Of a stretch of DNA of 64,000 bases, positions 57,349-64,000 are shown piece by piece (the first letter of the stretch is position 1; every line of letters begins with the position of its first letter). Source of the DNA: Bryobacteraceae bacterium (GTDB lineage Bacteria; Acidobacteriota; Terriglobia; Bryobacterales; Bryobacteraceae); NCBI GenBank assembly GCA_041394945.1, contig JAWKHH010000003.1, forward strand, positions 496,001-560,000, given 5' to 3'. Under the pieces are notes generated by a model. The model saw nothing but the letters and a program-made list of their open reading frames with translations. It was not told the DNA's origin and made no database searches. Both the position numbers and the translations under genes were made by a program.

Positions 57349-59532
57349 CTAGCGGAGCACCGTCTTTTCGACGGTCTGGTTGTCGAAGTCATCGGTGGCG
57401 CGGACGGCGATGGTGTGTTCGCCGGGAGCGAGGTCGAGCGGGAGCGTGTAGCTGAGCTGGCGGGCATCGGAAAGGCGTGTAGCCGGCTCGGCGGCGAGCC
57501 AGTCGCCGCCGTCGACGGAGTATTCGCCAAGCACCAGCTTACTGCGCTCGTCTTCGGCCGACCACTTCACCTCGACGCGGTTTCCGTTGCGCGCGGCGGC
57601 GAGGCCGGCGATCTTCGGCGAAGTGTTGTCGATCAGGAACGGGTCGCTCTCGATCGTAGCCGAGAGCGCCTGCGCGGGCGGGTTGTCGGGCGCGTCGGTG
57701 ACGGTGACGCGAAGGACATACTCGCCGTCGGGGAAGGCGGCCGAGTCCCAGCTATGGTTCCGGTCCTTGAGATCGTCCTTAAGCAGCTTCCACTGGGTTT
57801 CGTTGACGCCGCGGATTTCGAGCTTGGAGCGGAGGTCGTCGCCATTGGGGTCGGTGGCGAGCCACCGCGCGCCGATATGACCTTTGGCGTAGTTCATCGT
57901 GGTGGACGAGGAGAGCGATGTGGTCAGCGAGGATCGCGCTGGTTTCGGCGTCCGGGCCAGCGCGGGGAGAGTGATGTTGCTCGACGTGGTCAGCGTGAGC
58001 GTCTGCGGCGGGAAGCGATAATTCGCGGGAGTGGATTCGATCATTTCGACCACCGGGGGCGCGTTCTTCAGCAGGTAGGCGATATCGATCGACTGAAACT
58101 CCGGCGATTCGCCTTGCGCCGATCGCTTGAGAGTGACCTTGTATTGGACGAATCGCGCCGCGGGCGAGGCGGAGCGGCCGTCGGCGCCAACCGGGGTCCA
58201 GGAGCTCCAGTTGCGCTGCGGCGTTTCGAGGTTGCCGCTGCGGGTGGCGACGGCGATGGAGCCGCCGTGGAGCGAGGCGCGCCAGTCGGCGCGGCCGAAG
58301 TAACTGAAGGCGCCGGCGTCAAGCGCCGGGCCTTCGTAGGTCCCCTCGTTTTCGAGCGCCGGGCCGAGGCGATACACCTTGCCGATATTACCTGTGGCGG
58401 CTAGGATACCGCCGCCGCGCGCGGCAGTGAGCGCGGTGATCTGCGTGGGCTTAGCCGAAAGAAGCAGCGTCGCAAGGACCGGACTTTCGATCCGGTAGAG
58501 GTTGCCGCGGTTACCGGAGCCGGCGATCGGCCGCCCCTGCGCGTCGATGGCGAGCGCGTAGACGATGTCGGAGGGGTGGGTCCAGACGGTACGCGGATAG
58601 CCGTCCGGTTCGATCATCACAATCTCGCTGCCTCCGCTGACGGTGCTTGCGGCGGAGACCGGCGGGCGGGCGGGTTGAGCCTGTGCCGGAGCAGCAGACG
58701 TCACCACGACACCGGTGGCGGCTTGCGGCTTGGGAGCTGGTACCGGCTGCGGGGGAGGAGGCGCCGGAAGCAAGCCGGCCGACTTGTTGCCGACGGCCGC
58801 GGCGTAGATGGCGCCCTTGGCGTCGACGGCGACGGCCGTTACTTCGCGCTTGGACGTCTGGTGCAGCACGAAGCCCTCGCCGGCGGGCGTAATGCGGACG
58901 ACGAGGCCGCTCGGCTCCGTCCCCGCGACGAGATTGCCCTTGGGATCCATCGCGAGCGAACGGGCATGCGCCTCTTCGGTTTTGTAGAAGACTGACCCAG
59001 CGCCGGGGCCGGTTACTTTGTGGATCTCGCCATCGCCACCCGTTCCGACATACAATTCGCCGCCCGGGCCGAACACCAGCGCCCATATGTACTTGGCCTT
59101 GGGGTCGTAGTAAGTCTCAACCGCGCCGGCCGCGGTCACCCGGTAGACCTTTCCATCCGGCGCAGTGGCCGCATAGACTCGATCCTGCTTGTCGATGGCG
59201 ATGGCATGAATCTCGAGCCCTTCGAGCTCGGCGATCTTCCGGCCGGGCTTGCCGGGCTCGATGCGAATCAGGGGAGCCTTGCCGTCCTGACCGCTGCCGC
59301 CCGCATAGACGACGCCCTTCGAGTCCTCGGCAACCGCCCAAAGGTAGTTCGCCGACGCGTCGTGCAGCTCCTGAAACACCGGAGCGAGGAAGAGGCGGCC
59401 GTCCCCGCGAAGGGAGAGCTTGTCGAGTGTGCCCTTTTCAAAATCGGCCTGCGTCGAGTGAGTCCAGACTTGCGTCTCCACGGCGTAGAGCAGGCAGAGG
59501 GGCGCGAACAAAAAGAGTCGGCGGAAAGACAT
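57349..59532 (-). CDS. Large secreted multi-domain propeller protein of unknown function
   Basis: 727 residues. Signal peptide (RRLFLFAPLCLLYA), then NHL/SMP-30-like propeller blades (~50-250: DSKGVVYAGGSGQDGKAPLIRIEPGKPGRK, IAIDKQDRVYAATAPDGKVYRV, DGEIHKVT, AMDPKGNLVAGT), a proline-rich linker (~258-300), more propeller (~310-400), and beta-sandwich domains at the C-terminus (~500-727) including fibronectin-like PDGEYVLRVTVTD and PGEHTIAVRATDDFDNQTV. No known catalytic site. Between the S55-like peptidase and the PQQ-like protein, all on one strand with gaps of 7 and 23 bases. Confidence 0.85.
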   Translation of the reverse strand: MSFRRLFLFAPLCLLYAVETQVWTHSTQADFEKGTLDKLSLRGDGRLFLAPVFQELHDASANYLWAVAEDSKGVVYAGGSGQDGKAPLIRIEPGKPGRKIAELEGLEIHAIAIDKQDRVYAATAPDGKVYRVTAAGAVETYYDPKAKYIWALVFGPGGELYVGTGGDGEIHKVTGPGAGSVFYKTEEAHARSLAMDPKGNLVAGTEPSGLVVRITPAGEGFVLHQTSKREVTAVAVDAKGAIYAAAVGNKSAGLLPAPPPPQPVPAPKPQAATGVVVTSAAPAQAQPARPPVSAASTVSGGSEIVMIEPDGYPRTVWTHPSDIVYALAIDAQGRPIAGSGNRGNLYRIESPVLATLLLSAKPTQITALTAARGGGILAATGNIGKVYRLGPALENEGTYEGPALDAGAFSYFGRADWRASLHGGSIAVATRSGNLETPQRNWSSWTPVGADGRSASPAARFVQYKVTLKRSAQGESPEFQSIDIAYLLKNAPPVVEMIESTPANYRFPPQTLTLTTSSNITLPALARTPKPARSSLTTSLSSSTTMNYAKGHIGARWLATDPNGDDLRSKLEIRGVNETQWKLLKDDLKDRNHSWDSAAFPDGEYVLRVTVTDAPDNPPAQALSATIESDPFLIDNTSPKIAGLAAARNGNRVEVKWSAEDERSKLVLGEYSVDGGDWLAAEPATRLSDARQLSYTLPLDLAPGEHTIAVRATDDFDNQTVEKTVLR

Positions 59533-59555
59533 GGGTATGTGGAATCGAAAGTGAG

Positions 59556-61427
59556 TTAGTTGACCTGGATGCGCAACGAGTAACTCCCGCTCACCTGCAT
59601 ATCGAACGGAAGCGCGGCCTGCTGCAAGGCGGTCTCCGGAACGGCGAACACGGGGCGATTGGCGCTGCGCCCGTGCTGCATCACATTGGCCACCGAAGCC
59701 GGCAGGTTCGGCAGCGTCTTGTCTTCATAGAAGACCGTCGGCTTGGCCTGCACGAGCGACACGTAGAGGCGGTTGTTGGTGCGCTCCTGATTGATGAGCG
59801 AAACGGTCTGCGGAAGGTCCATCCCGCGATTCATCATGCCGGCCATGGCCTGCATGCGGTTGAGCGTGGGCGCGTCGCTGAGCAGGATGCGATGATTACC
59901 CTTCGGGAAAGCCGGCGGGATCTTCACCGTCACCTGCTTTTCGATGCGGCCGCCGCGCCACGGGCGGAGGAAGACGCGCACCGGGACCTCGTCGCCGGCT
60001 TTCACCTCGCTTGCCGGGATGAACGCGCTCTCGACGGTGGCGATGCGCCGTTCGGGAAGCAGGTCCAGGGTGACATCCACTCCCTTCAGCCTCGGAGTGC
60101 GGATTTCGTTCCCGAACAGCCGGTTGAACTTGTCGCCCCACCAGAAGGCGAGTTCCATGGGCGTCGGGATAGCCGCTCCGTTGGGCGCGAACATGTTGTC
60201 GAGCGAGATGCGTTCGCTGCCCTCGATGTCGACGTTGCCGGACAGGCGGTAGGTGGCTTCTTCGGCGAAATCGTTGAGGCCGTTGACGGCGTTGAACAGG
60301 GTGACCATCATCAGAAACGGCGTCCACTTCTGCTGCACGAAGACGTGAAAGCGGAGGTCGCGCTCCTTGCCGACTTTGCCGTCGCCGTCGAAGCTGCGGA
60401 CCTTCACGCGGCAAGGGATCATCTCGGCCTCTTGGCCGAGCAGGCCCATGATGCCGGAGTGGCGGTCCTGGCGGAGCGTGCCGACGATAGCGGTGGCGTT
60501 GCCCATTTTGTTGGGCTGGAACGCGGAGGCGAGGGTCATCAGGACTTCGGCCTTCGCCATCGGCATGTTCACCGGGCCGAGGCTCAGGAACGGGTGGCCA
60601 AAGGCAAGGACGTGCTTGCCGTCGTTGTAGGTGACGGTGCCCATGGCGGTCATGCTCATGTCGCCCTGGACGAGGACGCCCGAGACGGCGTCGCCGGGCT
60701 TCAGGGAGTCGCGCCAGCCGGCGACCGGTTTGGCGGCGTGAATCGCGGCGGCTGCCCCGCCCTGCGCGGGAGTGATGCCCATGGAGCGGAACATGGGACC
60801 GAACTCGCGAAGAGTGGCGTCGTTGAAGCCGGAGAGCACGAGCGGCGTATCGATGGGCGTGAGCGAGAGATCGAGCCCACCGCCGGCAGCGGCGGCAAGA
60901 TCCTGCGGGAGGCCAACCTGAGCGCGCTGGACAGCTTTGTCAGGCGTGCGGGCCTCGGTAGGACGGGACTTGTCGTAGTCGTTGATCTCGAGCATCAACT
61001 CGATCGGGGTGATGCCGCAGATGGCATCGGGCGAGAAGACGCTGAGGCGCAACGCGACGGCGCCGATGAGTTTACCGTCGATGTAGACCGGGCTGCCGCT
61101 CATGCCGCCGGCGACGTTGGTGCGGATGGCGCGGCCACCCATCTTGCCGACGATGATGTCCTGCTTGGGGCCCCAGGCGTTACGGAGACGGCCGACGATC
61201 TCGATGGGGACTGCCTCTGGTTCGTTCCCCTCGAAAACCGTCCAGGCAATGGCTTTCATGCCCGGTTTGACCTCGTCGGCGCGCATGATAGGGGGTGTTC
61301 CGGCGCCAGGACGGGTCGTCATTGGGTTCGAAAGCGGGGTGGCGGTCTGCGCGGCGAGGGTTCCTCCGGTGGCGAGGGCCATCGAGACAACAATGGCCGC
61401 GGGCAGGTACAACATTCCAGATTTCAT
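59556..61427 (-). CDS. SpoIVB-like S55 peptidase domain protein, secreted
   Basis: 623 residues from ATG 61427, where a signal peptide begins (LYLPAAIVVSMALATGGTLA); the open frame to 61748 has no good start. The S55 signatures are NAWGPKQDIIVGKMGG, the nucleophile Ser110 in GGMSGSPVY, IGAVALR and a later LAFGHPFLSLGP with His278. In SpoIVB the His lies before the Ser; here the order is Ser then His, a possible circular permutation. The C-terminal ~300 residues have unassigned beta-rich domains. Likely envelope-located; substrate unknown. Confidence 0.85.
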   Translation of the reverse strand: MKSGMLYLPAAIVVSMALATGGTLAAQTATPLSNPMTTRPGAGTPPIMRADEVKPGMKAIAWTVFEGNEPEAVPIEIVGRLRNAWGPKQDIIVGKMGGRAIRTNVAGGMSGSPVYIDGKLIGAVALRLSVFSPDAICGITPIELMLEINDYDKSRPTEARTPDKAVQRAQVGLPQDLAAAAGGGLDLSLTPIDTPLVLSGFNDATLREFGPMFRSMGITPAQGGAAAAIHAAKPVAGWRDSLKPGDAVSGVLVQGDMSMTAMGTVTYNDGKHVLAFGHPFLSLGPVNMPMAKAEVLMTLASAFQPNKMGNATAIVGTLRQDRHSGIMGLLGQEAEMIPCRVKVRSFDGDGKVGKERDLRFHVFVQQKWTPFLMMVTLFNAVNGLNDFAEEATYRLSGNVDIEGSERISLDNMFAPNGAAIPTPMELAFWWGDKFNRLFGNEIRTPRLKGVDVTLDLLPERRIATVESAFIPASEVKAGDEVPVRVFLRPWRGGRIEKQVTVKIPPAFPKGNHRILLSDAPTLNRMQAMAGMMNRGMDLPQTVSLINQERTNNRLYVSLVQAKPTVFYEDKTLPNLPASVANVMQHGRSANRPVFAVPETALQQAALPFDMQVSGSYSLRIQVN

Positions 61428-61823
61428 CGGCTTTAAGGCTGCCTTTATTATGCTCCAGGCGGCGCGGACGGCGCAGATTTGAGGTACTGGACCGTGGGCC
61501 GCGATTGGTTCGTTCCCTCGTTTTCGTTGGACGGCCGGCGGGGGGAATTGGTTCCTGCCCGGCGGCGAACTGGGGTTATTGTCGCACCGGGTGGCAAGGC
61601 TTTCCGAGCGCGGGCGCCTCCCGGAGACGGCGAGGGCGTTGCAGGGCAAAGGGTTGGGCAGGAAGATGGGTATCGGGAACGGCTGTGACCGGTGAAGTTC
61701 CGCTACACTGGCGGATAGCATGATGCTTTGCCTGCTCTTGCTGACCAAGGTTCATCCCAAGTTTCTGGGGCATCCGACGGACTAGCGCCCGGTTCGGTAG
61801 CCGCGCGCTGCAGCGCGCGGGAC
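61428..61823. other. Intergenic region, ~400 bases, no gene recognised
   Basis: No supported gene on either strand; the open frames here are antisense or extensions lacking ribosome sites. The region ends in the perfect palindrome at 61801-61820. It presumably holds the promoter of the minus-strand peptidase operon, but no clear -10/-35 pair was seen. Confidence 0.5.
61801..61820. repeat. Perfect 20-bp palindrome before a small accessory gene
   Basis: CCGCGCGCTG followed by its own reverse complement, three bases upstream of ATG 61824. It would form a very stable hairpin in mRNA, hiding any ribosome site, or serve as an operator for a homodimer. It may also be a REP-like interspersed element. 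Confidence 0.6.
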
Positions 61824-62258
61824 ATGTATCGCCGATCCCAGCGGCCGTGCGGCATTGACGAGGCGACCGAAGCCCGCGCCGAGATCGAATGGGCGCCGCA
61901 GGATGCGGAGCTATTAGCGCGAACGGACGCCAAGCGCATCACCGAGGACGGAGCCGAAGCCGTAGCGCTCTGTTACGTCTCAGCCTGTGCGGGATGGGTG
62001 GTGAAACGGAGGCGTCAGCAAGGCGAGCGCGCCGACTGGCTTCTGCTGCAGAGCGGCCGCGGGCGCGCCCTGGCCTTGGAGATCTCGGGCACAGTGGAAA
62101 GCGATATCGGTCATCGGCTGCGAGAGAAGCGTGCGCAAGTGAGCGGTTGCGCCCTGCCCGTGCCAGAGACACCTGTGACTTTGTCTTTCGGGGCTTACCG
62201 AGGACGAACTGGACGTACTAGTGTCCATCGCGATCAAGCGCGCCGAAGTTCTGGATGA
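61824..62258 (+). CDS. Hypothetical accessory protein (possible degenerate PD-(D/E)XK fold)
   Basis: 144 residues from ATG 61824. The middle is well structured: AKRITEDGAEAVALCYVSACAGWVVKRRRQQGERADWLLLQSGRGRALALEISGT (motif described in parts), then REKRAQVSGCALP. ADWLL followed ~12 residues later by ALEISG resembles the D...ExK core of restriction-type nucleases, with Ser in place of Lys, but this is weak. The last ~25 residues look out of frame: another frame across 62180-62220 reads LTEDELDVLV, so the end may be frameshifted. It overlaps the next frame by 38 bases. Start uncertain because the palindrome abuts it. Confidence 0.5.
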   Translation: MYRRSQRPCGIDEATEARAEIEWAPQDAELLARTDAKRITEDGAEAVALCYVSACAGWVVKRRRQQGERADWLLLQSGRGRALALEISGTVESDIGHRLREKRAQVSGCALPVPETPVTLSFGAYRGRTGRTSVHRDQARRSSG

Positions 62259-62546
62259 GCTGCGACTGGAAGCCGCAGCCGAGGCTTGGCGCGAAGTGAT
62301 GGAGTATGAAAAGCTACTCGCCGGATTGACCTCCGCCACGGAACTCGCCGGGGGCATCGCGCGGGTGGGCGCCATCTCGGCAGCGCTGGCGGCGGGTCAT
62401 CGTAAAGAGGCGCAGGCTCTGGCCGCGCGGTACCGAACCGAGGTTTCGCCATTGCCCGAGGAGAGGCTCCGGGCGCTCGACAGAGTTTCCAGGAAGACGA
62501 GGCTCGCATGGCGTCGCGCTTCAGGGCGTTGGGCAAGAGCGGTTAA
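62221..62546 (+). pseudogene. Frameshifted small accessory gene, partner of 61824-62258
   Basis: From GTG 62221 the frame reads VLDELRLEAAAEAWREVMEYEKLLA then IARVGAISAALAAG and PLPEERLRALDR to about 62481. The natural continuation is in the -1 frame, starting AGT TTC CAG at 62484: SFQEDEARMASRFRALGKSG, then stop TAA 62544-62546. One base therefore seems lost between 62477 and 62484. In the unshifted frame the sequence after that point reads as Arg/Trp-rich nonsense. The protein would be ~108 residues, helical, function unknown. Confidence 0.6.
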
Positions 62547-62630
62547 CTCGGGGAGATTTCCCGGCGGCGCGCCGCGGTGGCCCAGCGGCAAGAGACTCTG
62601 GTATTCCCTTTCCGAGCTGCCGCCTGACCG

Positions 62631-62928
62631 ATGGAAGCCGTCGCCTTCTATTCATACAAAGGGCGGCGTTGGCCGGACGCTGTTGGTTTCGAACGTTGCG
62701 ACGCTGGGCCCGGACGGGTTGTTGTCTGAGGCCCGATGGGAGTTGGCGGGAATCCTGCTGGATCGGGAGCGGAAGGAGGACGAGGGGCGCGCCAGGGAGT
62801 TGGCCACGGCGGGGCACGCGGCTGCTCGGCGGATGGGCCTCCCGTTGGCTGCCAAGATAGAGCCGGCAGGATGGTGGCGGCAAGGGCCGATGGCAGCGGA
62901 CGTTGACCGGGAGACGACCTGCAAGCAA
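62631..62928 (+). pseudogene. Remnant of a KGGVGR-motif ParA/MinD-type ATPase with TPR tail
   Basis: ATG 62631 begins AVAFYSYKG, the typical N-terminus of KGGVGR ATPases, but the P-loop needs one G fewer in the GGG at 62661-62663: the second frame reads KGGVGRTLLVSNVA. Directly after SNVA the sequence jumps to LLSEARWELAGILLDRE, AGHAAARRMGLPLAAKIE, which looks like the TPR-type end of such proteins, so most of the ATPase body has been deleted. Both the frameshift and the deletion make it non-functional. It ends near the minus-strand gene at 62929. Confidence 0.65.
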
Positions 62929-64000
62929 CTAGCGGTTGGCGCCGACGGTGGCGGCGGCGACGAGGTCGGCGAGACGCCCGTCTAGCCCGGCTTTGCGGGC
63001 GGCGTCGTCGAGGCGGCGGGCGGCGATCGGTTCGACGCAGGCCGCGGCGAGGCATTCGCGAAGGCCGTTTTCGAGAGTCGCGACGAAGTTTTCGTGCCGG
63101 CTGCGGGGCGGCGTCTCGCTATCGGGGTCCGAATCCGGAACGCTGAGCAGCACGGGCCGGCCCTGCTGCAAGGCGAGCGAGCCGATCTCGCCCGCAGCGG
63201 GAACGGCCCCGGCGCGGAGGGCGACCGTCTCGGTATGGAGCTGGCGCAGAAGGTGCAGCATGTCCACCACGACCGGCAGATGATCGCTCCGGAGCGCCCT
63301 CTCGATGGCTTCCTGCACGCTCGGCAGGTCCGGGGAAACCATCCATAGCCTCCAGGAACCGTTGTCCGGCGCGAGGAGGAAGGCGCGCCCGTCCGGAATC
63401 CAGTCCGGAATCGTAAGGCAGCGGCGGACGATCGCGAGGAGATCCTGCCGGCCCTTGATTTCGTCTTTGCGAACCCAACCGTCGCTCGTGTGAAGGATCC
63501 AGCCGTTGGAAGCGTGAAGTTCCAGCGAACCGGGCGGAGCCCAGTGGGCGCATCGCCGGGCGCGCCGCAGTTCCCCGGAGTAGTTGATCGACGCGAGAAT
63601 CGACCTTGCCTTGAGCGTCGGCCACAGATGGCCGGCCGGAATGGAGTTGGCGTCGGGAGCGGCGGCGCCTTGCGGTTCGGGTTCCGGCTCCGGCGACGCC
63701 GGCGGCGGTGGTGGCTGGGGCGGGGGCGGCTCCACGACGACGATCACCGGTGGAGGGGCAGCGGCTACGACTGGTTCCGGCTCGGGATCGGGCGCGGGTC
63801 CGGCACGCGGCGGGTCCATTTCAACCAGAGAGTCCTTATCGGCCGGAGGATCTTCGACGAGGGCCGGAGCATCCGCCACGGCGTCGACGGCATCGGGCAC
63901 GTCATGCGGCTCGAGGGAGAACGGAGCCAGGCTGAGAGAATCCCGCAGGCCGAACACGACGGGCGGTTCCTCGTCGTCGCGGCCCGGATCCCCGATCGGC
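62929..64000 (-). CDS. Proline/acid-rich protein of unknown function (partial, N-terminus beyond window)
   Basis: The minus-strand frame is open from the window edge to the stop at 62929, giving at least 357 residues without a start. The visible N-terminal part is acidic and proline-rich (PDAVDAVADAPALVEDPPAD, then a poly-Pro stretch PPPPQPPPPP near 63705-63735), a low-complexity linker. The C-terminal ~230 residues look globular: SILASINYSGELRRARRCAHW, SNGWILHTSDGWVRKDE, LLAIVRRCLTIPDW, WRLWMVSPDLPSVQEAIERAL and CVEPIAARRLDDAARKAGLDGRLADLVAAA. No family recognised; it could be a regulator or a secretion-related protein. Confidence 0.7.
   Translation of the reverse strand, partial: PIGDPGRDDEEPPVVFGLRDSLSLAPFSLEPHDVPDAVDAVADAPALVEDPPADKDSLVEMDPPRAGPAPDPEPEPVVAAAPPPVIVVVEPPPPQPPPPPASPEPEPEPQGAAAPDANSIPAGHLWPTLKARSILASINYSGELRRARRCAHWAPPGSLELHASNGWILHTSDGWVRKDEIKGRQDLLAIVRRCLTIPDWIPDGRAFLLAPDNGSWRLWMVSPDLPSVQEAIERALRSDHLPVVVDMLHLLRQLHTETVALRAGAVPAAGEIGSLALQQGRPVLLSVPDSDPDSETPPRSRHENFVATLENGLRECLAAACVEPIAARRLDDAARKAGLDGRLADLVAAATVGANR

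Overview
The window is high-GC, densely coded DNA from a Gram-negative bacterium. Several traits point to the Acidobacteriota, probably the Solibacter/Bryobacter group: four ~1130-1150-residue Oar-like TonB-dependent receptors with an N-terminal carboxypeptidase-regulatory-like domain, two membrane Ser/Thr kinases (one with PD40 propeller repeats), an ECF sigma factor fused by overlap to a kinase operon, secreted SBBP and BACON-like repeat proteins, a PEP-CTERM protein, and Kdo (LPS) synthesis genes. This assignment is inference; no rRNA or tRNA gene was seen.

Layout. 1-5.4 kb (minus): two large secreted repeat proteins, the first cut by the window edge. 5.5-8.7 kb (plus): kdsB-pyrG-kdsA, which makes Kdo, makes the CTP needed to activate it, and makes CMP-Kdo. 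8.7-13.2 kb: a sialidase-like secreted protein and a Ser/Thr kinase-PD40 protein, head to head with only 17 bp between starts. 13.2-17.8 kb: a small secreted protein, dCMP deaminase, a hybrid histidine kinase and an M50 membrane protease. 17.8-18.3 kb: a dead group II intron 3' end (domains V/VI) and a small ORF. 18.5-34.1 kb: two minus-strand TonB receptors flanking a serine hydrolase, then two very similar tandem plus-strand TonB receptors ending at a strong terminator. 34.2-38.5 kb (minus): PEP-CTERM protein, then an overlapping ECF sigma - Ser/Thr kinase - LamG operon. 38.5-46.1 kb: an enolase-superfamily dehydratase, an unknown secreted protein, a dicarboxylate symporter, a small secreted protein, an Rpn-like nuclease, a phytanoyl-CoA dioxygenase-like enzyme and a TPR protein.

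46.2-52.0 kb is the most interesting block: six tightly coupled plus-strand genes encoding a disulfide-reductase flavoprotein, EgtB, EgtD and a complete quaternary-amine-type ABC transporter (ATPase, permease, lipoprotein binding protein). It looks like an ergothioneine locus combining synthesis with a dedicated EgtUV-like transporter.

52.0-61.4 kb is a mostly housekeeping and secreted minus-strand run: small membrane protein, sigma-54 activator with a degenerate receiver, tsaC/Sua5, prfB with its programmed +1 frameshift, two beta-propeller proteins and an S55-like peptidase. 61.8-62.9 kb is a decaying accessory locus: a small gene behind a 20-bp perfect palindrome, a frameshifted partner, and a frameshifted, internally deleted KGGVGR-motif ATPase. 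The window ends in a proline-rich protein cut by the edge.
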